DNA from: Anaerobium acetethylicum
GTDB taxonomy: Bacteria; Bacillota; Clostridia; Lachnospirales; Lachnospiraceae
Assembly: GCF_900096945.1 (NCBI RefSeq)
Contig: NZ_FMKA01000033.1
Location: 1-41,817, forward strand
Direction of reading: 5' to 3'
DNA length: 41,817 nt
Positions 25,421-34,100 of this stretch are shown piece by piece. The notes beneath the pieces are model-generated. The model searched no databases. It was not told where the DNA came from and worked only from the letters and a program-made list of their open reading frames with translations. A program made the translations under genes and the position numbers. Numbering within the stretch: the first letter of the stretch is position 1; each line of letters begins with the position of its first letter.

Positions 25421-26742
25421 TTCCTCTCGTTCCTTCTTTTGTTTTGCTTGTCTCTCTTGAAACGAGTCATTAATGGCCCCATTTCAAGGAAATCGTTATA
25501 ATGATCCTCGTAATTCTTTCCGTCTATATCTATTATTCTCGTATCGGCTCCCGCTTTTATTAAAATATCTCTACACCCTAGTTTTCCATTTGCACATGCC
25601 TTAATTAGTGCTGTAAATCCATTCTCATCCTGCTGATTAATGCTTATTCTTTCATCTGAACATAGCTTTTTTACATATTTATCTTTTCCCCACCATGCTG
25701 CAATCATCAAAGGCATATTTCCTTCATTCTTTTGGCGCACTTTACCCGCACCATGTGGATTTCTACTACCGGCATTTGGATCAGCCTTACACTCGTTAAG
25801 CAAAAATATAAACATTTCATATTGATCTTTCATCTGAATAGCATATGAAAGTGCTGGTAGATACTTACTCCCACAATCTCGTCTATTTACATCTGCTCCA
25901 TGAGCTATAAGCCATCTGAGTTTTTCTTTTCTTTGATTAATTGGAACATCTGAGTTTCGTACGCAAGAAATAATCAATGTATTTCCATCTGGCATATATG
26001 CATTCATTTCTTCTGAACCAGGAATCTCCACATCGTCATATGAATCTGAATAATATTTATTTACACGCATCAATCGCTCCATATTTATAATACCTTGTCT
26101 TGTTGCCATATATTCTCTTAAATGCAATGCAGAAACTGCCTCGTGACCTTTAAGATATGCAGAATAGTCTGTATCATTAGTTATAATATCCACTTTACAG
26201 TAATATTTATCCGATGCCTCTTGAGCAATATAAATTATTTTACAATCATCATTATCTTCTGAACTATCACCAGTATAGTCCATGGTTATCGTTCTTTCCC
26301 CATAACTAATACCACGAATAACTTCCCATGCTCGCTTACAAAGTCCTAAAGAATATTTTTGATTGAAATTATTTTTCATTCTATCCAATTCATCGATTAC
26401 TATCTTGGGAATTACTACTTTGCCATATTCCTTATTTAATTCATCAATAAGCTGTACATTCTTTAATAATGCAGAAGTATCCGGAACTGCAATTTTATCT
26501 CCACGAAGAAACTGTTCTATCTGAAATTTAGACATCCCAAAAACTTTACAATATTTTTCTGCCATTTCAAGGACAGTTTTCTCACTAGTTTTTCCCGATT
26601 CAACTCGTGAAATAGAAGACTTATTTGGCGCTATACCATTTTCAGCAAGCTTTTGTGCCATTTCGTCCATTGTGCATCCATTCTTCTCGCGAAGCTCTTT
26701 TAATCTAGTGCAAAGAAACGTAATATCATTTGTTTTATCCAT
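25414..26742 (-). CDS. HTH - PIN nuclease - ankyrin repeat protein
   Basis: 442 residues from ATG at 26742, with GAGGGG 8 bases upstream; an ATG at 26793 adds 17 residues, lacks a ribosome site and overlaps the promoter region. An XRE-type HTH comes first (CTMDEMAQKLAENG, then SISRVESGKTSEKT). A PIN domain follows at about residues 90-215 with all four acidic positions: DTSALL, VIDELD, DNDDCK and TNDTDY, so RNase activity is likely. Ankyrin repeats occupy about residues 245-425 (LIAHGADVNRRD, LMIAAWWGK, TALIKACANGKLG, LIKAGADTRIID). It is the first gene of a three-gene operon and is the best candidate for the regulator that binds the GCAAC sites, while also being a possible effector. Confidence 0.88.
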   Translation of the reverse strand: MDKTNDITFLCTRLKELREKNGCTMDEMAQKLAENGIAPNKSSISRVESGKTSEKTVLEMAEKYCKVFGMSKFQIEQFLRGDKIAVPDTSALLKNVQLIDELNKEYGKVVIPKIVIDELDRMKNNFNQKYSLGLCKRAWEVIRGISYGERTITMDYTGDSSEDNDDCKIIYIAQEASDKYYCKVDIITNDTDYSAYLKGHEAVSALHLREYMATRQGIINMERLMRVNKYYSDSYDDVEIPGSEEMNAYMPDGNTLIISCVRNSDVPINQRKEKLRWLIAHGADVNRRDCGSKYLPALSYAIQMKDQYEMFIFLLNECKADPNAGSRNPHGAGKVRQKNEGNMPLMIAAWWGKDKYVKKLCSDERISINQQDENGFTALIKACANGKLGCRDILIKAGADTRIIDIDGKNYEDHYNDFLEMGPLMTRFKRDKQNKRRNERKW

Positions 26743-26799
26743 TATATATTCCCCTCTCATATATGTTAAAATACAAAACACCTTCGGCAACATATTCCT

Positions 26800-26827
26800 A
26801 TTATAACATTTGTTGCTTTTTTCTCAA
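26800..26827 (-). promoter_or_regulatory. Promoter of the HTH-PIN-ankyrin operon with GCAAC in the spacer
   Basis: On the minus strand TTGAGA (26822-26827), a 16-base spacer, then TATAAT (26800-26805). GCAAC in the spacer (26812-26816) begins 7 bases from the -10 box, exactly as in the NERD promoter. A GTTGC (26787-26791) lies below the -10 box near the expected start of transcription. The first gene begins about 58 bases downstream. Confidence 0.8.
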
Positions 26828-26844
26828 TATAAAGCACTGTTTTC

Positions 26845-26919
26845 GCAACATATCTCTACATCATGCAACATTCACTGTAATTAGCACTATTAATGCAACT
26901 ATTCCTTTATTGATGCAAC
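26845..26919. repeat. GCAAC repeat array upstream of the HTH-PIN-ankyrin operon
   Basis: Four plus-oriented GCAAC sites begin at 26845, 26865, 26895 and 26915 (steps 20, 30, 20). The first lies 18 bases from the -35 box, as in the other array. AGCACT also recurs 50 bases apart (26833 and 26883), so the region is a degenerate 50-bp tandem repeat holding two GCAAC each. The next 490 bases to the right (to 27411) hold no convincing gene, only a terminator and an inverted repeat. Confidence 0.8.
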
Positions 26920-27188
26920 AGCGCGTACTATCCACGACACAAAAAAGCCTGCAGGATATAACTTACCTTCTAAGTACAATCTTCTACTAGCTCTATAATC
27001 TTAACTTCGTTATACTTTCAAGCTCCGTCTCTTCATTGCATATGATACGATTTTCTTCCTCATGATTTTTAGCCCTTTTCTTTATATGAAAAAAGCTCAA
27101 TATTCATATCCCTTTTCAGTTTACAAATTGCACACATTAAGTGAATTTATTGCGATAACAGCATGTCTTTTGCTCCCCAACCATGCCG

Positions 27189-27218
27189 AAAAAGCCATAC
27201 AGCAGACGGTATGGCTTT
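27189..27218 (-). terminator. Terminator, mainly for the minus strand
   Basis: Arms AAAGCCATAC (27191-27200) and GTATGGCTTT (27209-27218) form a perfect 10-bp stem with an 8-base loop. On the minus strand the stem runs into TTTTT; on the plus strand only a weak T-rich tract follows. It would end the transcript of the 27.4-27.9 kb gene and protect the GCAAC promoter from read-through. Confidence 0.75.
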
Positions 27219-27265
27219 CAGATTTTCTATTTTTCGGTTTCATACTTCATTACTTTCAACAAAAA

Positions 27266-27316
27266 GTTGGTGTTTTTGATGTTCACAAGAATGAACATCT
27301 AAACTCACACACCAAC
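27266..27316. repeat. Two-part inverted repeat
   Basis: Outer arms GTTGGTG (27266-27272) and CACCAAC (27310-27316) enclose inner arms GATGTTC (27278-27284) and GAACATC (27293-27299). The loop is 8 bases; the two internal bulges are 5 and 10 bases. It lies between the 27.4 kb gene and the terminator. It could be a protein site or an RNA structure in the 3' end of that transcript. Confidence 0.5.
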
Positions 27317-27411
27317 ATGCATTTAGTGCATTTTTCTGCTTTTGGTCTCCAGCATGCCCTGTTGGCAATGCATCATCATGCCCGGTTGCAATCTTAAATT
27401 GCACATTACAA

Positions 27412-27882
27412 TTAAAATATATTAAAATCAAATGCATCATAATCTGTATCTATTTCTGTGATTTTTCCATTTGCTCCAAGCAAATTTTGACTCATAAAAT
27501 AAAATAACTCCTGCGTATGCCACCAATATATTAGCGTATACATTGTCACCGTATGCGTACCTCGATAAGTAATGTTTTGAAGCGTATACTTATTATCAAC
27601 ATCAAATCCTTCGGATTCCTCTATCATACCCGTATGTTTCTTCATATTAACATTCTTTTTCTGCATAATCATCAATAAGATTTCTTTCATTTGAAGCTTA
27701 TTTTTGATTAATTTCGATCGCTTAGGTTTAATTAATTTCATAATTGATTTCCTCATATCTTTCTGTAACGTAATGTCAAGGGTACATCGTTTTACCCTTG
27801 CGTGTTCTTCGATTCTCTTTATTCTGGTTCTTTTAAATAATAAATCGAGCCTGATCTTTTGATTTGCTTTTTTCTGCTGCAT
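27412..27882 (-). CDS. Hypothetical protein, strongly basic then acidic
   Basis: 156 residues, no family recognised. The first 80 are very Lys/Arg-rich with many Met and could bind nucleic acid. A Trp/Tyr-rich middle (TLIYWWHTQELFYFM) is followed by an acidic end (TEIDTDYDAFDFNIF). AGAAAGG lies 10 bases before the ATG. A terminator lies about 200 bases downstream. It is separated from the 184-residue gene by 130 bases containing an inverted repeat GGACTT/AAGTCC (27935-27966). Codon use is very A/T-rich. The skewed composition leaves some doubt that it is translated. Confidence 0.5.
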   Translation of the reverse strand: MQQKKANQKIRLDLLFKRTRIKRIEEHARVKRCTLDITLQKDMRKSIMKLIKPKRSKLIKNKLQMKEILLMIMQKKNVNMKKHTGMIEESEGFDVDNKYTLQNITYRGTHTVTMYTLIYWWHTQELFYFMSQNLLGANGKITEIDTDYDAFDFNIF

Positions 27883-28011
27883 TTCAAAGACCTTTCTGAA
27901 AATTTTTATGCTTTTTGCTTATCAGGCATGAATGGGACTTCTACCCCTCCATGGCCTAATAAGTCCTATTATTGAGTTGTGAAAATTTATTTTTTCACAT
28001 TTTTTTAAATC

Positions 28012-28566
28012 CTAATCTAACTGCCACTCTCCATAATGGCCAAAATCACCATAACCAGCTGTCACAATAGACCCATCACGAGCTGCCACATTATACCACG
28101 GTAGCGTTGCCACCTCCCAATCATTTAATTCCACTGAAATAGAGCACCCTGTAAAGGCAATACCTTCTTCAGCCGCTTCCATGGCTTCTTTCAAAGTACC
28201 TTCATAGTAAAAATTCCCCCCTCCTGTGTTATAATTTATGTAGTATTCTTCTTTTGTGTCATCTTCCCAATTTGGTTTTTCTGTTAACATTGCAATTTTC
28301 CTTATATGCTCATCTCCCCAACCAAACAGATTGCATTTATTGCCAAGACCATCTTCCCATCCTGAGCATATTGGACATTCGTGGTTGTCCAAAGCTGATA
28401 TGCACTCTTGCGTATCCTCTATTGTTGCCGGATAAATTTTGCCCAACAAATCTGTGTCATTATGATAAACCGCAAAGTAACGTAAATCCTCCTCATAATT
28501 ATCCCCTTTATCATATTCGCATTTATAAATTGTCGTATTGCAGTTTACGCATTTCCAATTTTTCAT
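28012..28566 (-). CDS. Hypothetical protein with two CxxC metal-binding pairs
   Basis: 184 residues, acidic and Trp/Tyr-rich. The opening WKCVNCNTTIYKCEY and a later HECPICSG give two Cys pairs, a rubredoxin- or zinc-ribbon-like arrangement. The C-terminal half (GNFYYEGTLKEAMEAAEEGIAF, then DWEVATLPWYN) looks like a small alpha/beta domain. ATAGGAG lies close before the ATG, giving a good start. No family is recognised. It stands alone between the PIWI-like operon's terminator and the basic protein gene. The 500 bases to its right (28567-29068) hold no supported gene apart from the terminator. Confidence 0.7.
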   Translation of the reverse strand: MKNWKCVNCNTTIYKCEYDKGDNYEEDLRYFAVYHNDTDLLGKIYPATIEDTQECISALDNHECPICSGWEDGLGNKCNLFGWGDEHIRKIAMLTEKPNWEDDTKEEYYINYNTGGGNFYYEGTLKEAMEAAEEGIAFTGCSISVELNDWEVATLPWYNVAARDGSIVTAGYGDFGHYGEWQLD

Positions 28567-28903
28567 TATTTTACTCCTATTCTATTTTTATTTTGATATT
28601 GCTACATAAAAAATCTCCATTTATAATTATTATTGTTGGTGGGCTGTGTCCTTTACACAGTCCTCGATTTGCAGATTCTATTGGTTTTGTATCATTGTAC
28701 TTTCTACGCTGTAACAAATGTGTATTCCTCCTTATTTTTTTGCTGAAATTGATAAAATATCCATTTAAATACCTCAGCCCTATTAGTATGATAGAAAATA
28801 TACGCTTATGCACAACGGGTTTGCTATTTTTCAAACTTTTTTTTTTCTTCGGATTCCATGTCCTAAATTGTGATTAATGCTCAAAAGTATTTCACTCGTT
28901 ACC

Positions 28904-28962
28904 AAAAAGAGGAGTTCCCAAAACCAACGAATTCTAACTCGTAGTTTTGAAAACCCCTCTTA
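28904..28962 (-). terminator. Long hairpin terminator of the PIWI-like operon
   Basis: Arms AAGAGGGGTT and AACTCCTCTT, continued by CAAAAC and GTTTTG, form a long stem around a 17-base loop. On the minus strand the stem ends in TTTTT. It lies about 105 bases after the stop of the PIWI-like gene. Confidence 0.7.
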
Positions 28963-29068
28963 TTTTATATCTCATATTGGTTCCAATTTTTGTATCACTC
29001 AATCCTTACCTTCCATTATTCAAAAAAAGCTCTCGGACAAAACGCTTCATAATATCGTAGAATACATC

Positions 29069-31141
29069 CTAACAATACATATTGTCGGAATTAATGACTT
29101 CATTCAAATACTTAAAAGGAAACGGCACTACCGTATACTGCCTGTTTCGGACGAATTCCACTGCCATAAGCGGCATCAAAGATTCAAAGTCCATCTGCCC
29201 ACCCGTTGCGGCAATCTCCCGTAACAGGCATGCATTATGGATGGATTGCTTAAGGCTCTTTTTCTTTGTTCCAATAAAATAATAGAAGCGACCATACTTG
29301 CGGAAATATTTAATATCTAACATAGGTGTCAATTTCCAGATATTTTCCTTACTTTTAAGACACGAATTAATCATCACGCCAATGTTCTCATATATATACT
29401 GGTTCATGACTTTCCCGAATTTCTTGTTTCCTCTCATATCCAGCATTTTGTTGATATCTTTAATGCTAGCAGGACTTGAAAGGCTCTTGATTCTTTCAAT
29501 GAAGATTTCCGTCTTATCCCTGAATTCCTCACAATCCTCCATAAACCGTTCTGCACAATCAAGTATAATGCTGGTAGGCACTTTCTTCTCCTTGTCACTA
29601 TAGCGCAACGCTTCCTCGAGCTGCTCGAAGTGAGGCATCGTCCGCTGATCAGTGCTCATGATAACGTAGATATTTCTGAAGTCTGTATAAGCAAGCCCAT
29701 CGACAGCCCGATCCTGCATCCTGTTGTGGCTGTCATATGCATTCTCGATGGCCTCCCACTCGTCATCCAGCAGGAATCCTTCTCCTTTCTCATGCCTGTC
29801 TATGAAAAATCTTCCATCGCATTCTATCCGTATCCGGTAAAACTTCACCTTCATTCTGTTTGTATCGTCCCGATAAGTCCAGGGTCTTACAAAGGTCCAG
29901 GCCTGCTTGTATCCAAGCCGTTTCCAGTCAGCTATCTCAATCCTTCCTTCTCGAATATCATCCTTAATAAGCATCTCCTGAATAATTTTCTCGAACACAG
30001 ATGATACTTCAAATCTGCCATCCTTTATGCTCTTTTCAAACTTTTCAATCTGGACGTCATCTATTGTCATATGCTGGACAACCGCCCCCTCAACTACTTT
30101 CCCATAAGGATCGTCTAAGCCCAGACTCTTATAGTATTCGCGGTTTCGAAGCACCCTGATGTTATATGCTCCTTTTTGTGCTTCACCGATGGATACCTCT
30201 TGTCCATAATGCTTTCGGAAAATGTTTACGGCAGCCTTGCAGTATATCGCGGATTCCTCGGTACCTTCGACATCATCAATACGAATGGGATGTCTTCCCA
30301 GCATAGATGAGTAGTCCCTGTTCTCAAACCCGGCATCTGGCTGGAAGCTTTCGTAGTCCTCATAACCAGCGTTCTCTATCTCTATATATTCACCCAGATG
30401 ATCGCGGACATCCTGGACAAACTGACCGTAAATTCCGACCTTGCAGTTTTGAAAGGCCTTATAGGATGTAAAATCAAGGAAATAGACCGTATTATGCTCG
30501 GAACCGAGGCTCCTCTTCACATAACTTTCTTTCGGTCCGTAGTCGTCATTGTGCAGTTTCTTACGAAACCGTCCAGACTCCCTGTCAAAGACATATTGCG
30601 ATGTATTTGCCTTCTTATAGTACTTTATGACATCATGTACATTGGAATAGGTCTCTATTTCCATAGAAATATAAAAATCCTTCGTCAGCCTGAATCTCAG
30701 CATGTAAAATGTAGTTGGAACGCCTTTTCTGGACGTCATCCATCCAGCCCTTTCGTACAGAAGTTTTCCCGTAATATTGTTATACTGCAGGCTCCGCCGG
30801 TCAGGACTGGCCAGGGTATTGAATATCAGCTGGGCAAGCACATTGGGATAGATTGCATTATCCTTCATCAGGTCGATTTTCTGAATAACCGCATCTGGAC
30901 GCTCCCTTGCAAGTTCCTCTTTGAATCGCTCCTTTTCCAGCATTCCTTCTCCGAACATAACAAAGCAGTCATTACCAAATGTATATACGACAGATTTTGC
31001 CTTAAACATAATGTTTGGAATGTCCAGAACATTTGACGAATAGTAGTTTTCCTTCGCCTCCTTCGTCACACGGTAAATGTCGAAATCCCTATCAATATTC
31101 TCTCTTTTGAACTCTACATTCAGCTTGTTGCTTAATATCAT
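29069..31141 (-). CDS. PIWI-like protein, probably pPIWI_RE type
   Basis: 690 residues from ATG at 31141, with AAGGGGGA 6-7 bases upstream; its ATG overlaps the helicase stop as ATGA. Evidence for a MID-PIWI protein is by pattern: EYYKSLGLDDPYGK followed by AVVQHMTID, like the MID-PIWI Gln motif, a strand-rich middle (KFYRIRIECDGRFFIDR, then NIYVIMSTDQRTMPH), and an end VVPFPFKYLNEV resembling the C-terminal motif of Argonautes. The partner gene is a helicase with a fused REase, as in the pPIWI_RE modules described by Burroughs, Iyer and Aravind. At 690 residues it would be short for that family. It may bind a nucleic-acid guide or hybrid. A wholly different family remains possible. Confidence 0.5.
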   Translation of the reverse strand: MILSNKLNVEFKRENIDRDFDIYRVTKEAKENYYSSNVLDIPNIMFKAKSVVYTFGNDCFVMFGEGMLEKERFKEELARERPDAVIQKIDLMKDNAIYPNVLAQLIFNTLASPDRRSLQYNNITGKLLYERAGWMTSRKGVPTTFYMLRFRLTKDFYISMEIETYSNVHDVIKYYKKANTSQYVFDRESGRFRKKLHNDDYGPKESYVKRSLGSEHNTVYFLDFTSYKAFQNCKVGIYGQFVQDVRDHLGEYIEIENAGYEDYESFQPDAGFENRDYSSMLGRHPIRIDDVEGTEESAIYCKAAVNIFRKHYGQEVSIGEAQKGAYNIRVLRNREYYKSLGLDDPYGKVVEGAVVQHMTIDDVQIEKFEKSIKDGRFEVSSVFEKIIQEMLIKDDIREGRIEIADWKRLGYKQAWTFVRPWTYRDDTNRMKVKFYRIRIECDGRFFIDRHEKGEGFLLDDEWEAIENAYDSHNRMQDRAVDGLAYTDFRNIYVIMSTDQRTMPHFEQLEEALRYSDKEKKVPTSIILDCAERFMEDCEEFRDKTEIFIERIKSLSSPASIKDINKMLDMRGNKKFGKVMNQYIYENIGVMINSCLKSKENIWKLTPMLDIKYFRKYGRFYYFIGTKKKSLKQSIHNACLLREIAATGGQMDFESLMPLMAVEFVRNRQYTVVPFPFKYLNEVINSDNMYC

Positions 31142-34100
31142 ATGCATTCCCCCTTCAAAAGTCTCAGTGCCTTTTCATTGGCAGTTCCATCCGTATTCAG
31201 CAGACAGGGAATCTCGACAATCCTCCCATCATTGTGCGGCACAAAACTATCGACAGCCAGAATGTTGATTATGTACACTCTCTGTCCTCCTATTATATCC
31301 AGCTTCCTTCTGATTTCTTCCCTTGTTTTTTCCCTATCCACCATATATTGCTGCTTCCAGTGTTTAAAATCAAGGTACACGCCTTCATTGATCTGATAAT
31401 CAAAAAATTCAAAACTTGAGGGATCCTCAATTTCATGAAGTTCCATCCCCAATTCCCTCTGAAGAATGTATCTTCCAGCCGCTTCTCCCAATGCGCCTTT
31501 ATAGATGTTATGGAACAGAACTGGACTCAGGATGAATTCCTCTGGCATAAAGGAAGTCGCCCATCCTTTTTCCCAAAAGTGCCTTTGCATGCCTGGATAT
31601 CGTAGGATATCCTGCAGCCTTGCATCGTCCTCGCTTACGCAGGACACAATCTTTCCTTCACACCGAATACCTGCTGCAAACACATGTCGGTCATTTTCAA
31701 ACTCTATGACGACGTCGGAAAAATCCCCCTTCTGAGCATAGAGATAAGCCTTGTGCGCTTCTCCTCCTGTGACATAAAGCTTTTCTATGATTTCGTTCTG
31801 CCTGGATTCCTCTGGCGTCGCTGTCGGCTTTGCAAGCACAGTCTCCCGCAGCCTCTTCCAAAGGAGCATGCTTTCTTCCGTCCAGTCTCGAGAGAGCATC
31901 TTCATAATCAGTTCTTTTCCTCTTGTTGAGATGCGTTCGGCCCGGTTCAGCACTCTTTCATCCTCTTCCCTCTGCCGATATCCGAACTGCCTCTTTGCAT
32001 CTACCAGTGCCTTCATTTCCGGGCACAGAAGCTGCCCTTCCAGACAGTCGAATTCCACCTTTGTCATGACTGATTCTACGGTATAGATATATACAACCGG
32101 ATTCTTAAGGAATGTTCTGCATATTCTGCCTACTGCCTGCATGATATCCCTTGTAGCCTGCCTACGGATACTTTTTGCGTCCGATAGTTTCTTTGCTGCT
32201 ACAGAATCCCCTTCACGGTTCCCAGCATAGGCACGGAATCCGAGACGTATGAGCCTGTTCAGGATACTATGGCTGATTTCGTCATTCTGGTACAGATATT
32301 CCGCCTGAAATAAGAACCGCGCCAACTCTTCCTTTCCAAAATTCTCTGCATCATATGTATTAACGGAAATATTCGTGATATCACCCAGGAACAGGGCATC
32401 CATGTCCTTCATCCATATCCTGCTGTCGTCCGATCCCTTTGCTACACCAGTCTTCACGAAACGGCTGACGTCGACGGCATCATACTGCAGGTTCTGGCCT
32501 GCTCCTATCGTCTTGTAGGACGAGAAGATGAATATCTTCTCTCCCCTTCCTAGCCTGTCCAAAACCTCATCCCTCTCTGCCGCGAAGTTCTCTCCCTTCA
32601 GAACCACGATGCAACTGCTGGCAGACAGGCCTTTCGCTTTTCCATGAATCTCGAGCAAATCATCCATTGCCTCCTCCAGCAGGTCACGGTCGAAAGCAGG
32701 ACTGTTTCCACCACTTTTCGGAAGTACCATGTTAAGGCATAGAAACGATTGGATGTCATCCCGAGCGACGAACTCCCGCATGGCCTTGATTATGCTGCAA
32801 TATCGCTTCCATAAATATTCGTTGTCGCCAACCTTTGCCTGAATCTTGCTTGCAAATCCCTTCACAAAGTCCCGATCGGAAGCCACATCCTTAAGCCGTT
32901 CTTCCAGAAGCAGATGATCGAGATTGTGGTCAATGATTTCAACCCTCACAGATATCCGTCCCTCGGAATATGCCATCCATTGCTGGTCCAGCTCCTGCCT
33001 GATGTTCTCATAAACCTCATTTTCCGCCTGCACATACCGGTCCTTCAGCATGTCTGACAGATATCCTGTATCATAGTTTGCGATTACTGTGGGCAAGGTT
33101 GCCGTGGCAGATATTCCGACCACCTTGGATTTCCTGCATAAATACAGCAGAATCTTCTCGGGTGTGTCGAGTATCTGAATATAGTTGAATGCCGTCTGTG
33201 TCAGATGGCTATCGCTGTCTGTAAATTCGAAATATCGGAACCCATTTGCATAAAAAGATAAATCTGGAACTGACTCTCCTTCCTCTTTTTGCACTCCCCC
33301 GCTCCAGTTAAGACCTCCCATAAGCAGTTCTGCCTGCCCTTCTGACAGTTCAAAATGCCTACAAATAGTTCTCATGGCATTTTCTGCACTAAACAGATCT
33401 TCCGTTTCCTCCCGGCTCCGGTTGACGCAGTCAGCATACACGCTGGACCAACCAAACACCATAAGCCGAAACCTGTTCAAAAAACCGTTGATGCTGCGAA
33501 TCAGCTGATGAATGATGATATCCTGTCCACTTTTATTTCTATCATATTCATCTTTACCCTCAAAATGAATGCTGACCTGCCTGGCTTCTTCATTCGGCGT
33601 CACCCTTATATGGGTTCGGTTATTTCGCAGCATTGTATGGTATGAGCCATCGTTAAATAAAAAGTTCTGCCTACGATCAATGTCCCCTGATACCGTCTTA
33701 TAACTATGTTTCAGATGAAATTCCTTGTATATGGATTCAGCTTCTTTCTGCAGGTCCTCGTAACCATATGCCGACTTATGATTGCGCATGTATTCCTGGT
33801 ATGGCCTTTGCAGATTATCCGGGCATTCGCGCAATAGCATTGCATCATGCAGCTGCTTGAACAGGCTTATATAGTCCTGCTGAGAATTGATTGCCTTCTG
33901 AATAATCGACTTCTGAATGGTCTCCTTCGTGGCATCAAATTCATCAATAAAAATAATCGCATTGTCAGAAATCGAATGCTGGATAAACTCATAGGACGGT
34001 TCTACAAGCGTTGAATTTTTCACAAGAAACTTATCAACCGTCATCAGATATACCTTATAATCGCTTGTAAACACGGCTGGGTATAATTCTCCAATCCACC

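Noticed and set aside
27062-27397. 111-residue plus-strand ORF
   Set aside because: No ribosome site, runs through the terminator and inverted repeat, and the composition is not protein-like.
27973-28010. TGTGAAAA/TTTTCACA hairpin as a plus-strand terminator
   Set aside because: No plus-strand gene lies before it, and on the minus strand it lacks a T run; weak A/T stem.
28577-28834. 85-residue minus-strand ORF with TTG start
   Set aside because: Only a poly-A tract precedes it, no known domain, and it lies in a low-complexity A/T-rich spacer.
28254-28877. 207-residue plus-strand ORF
   Set aside because: It is the shadow of the 184-residue minus-strand gene, whose start and Cys pairs are far more convincing.
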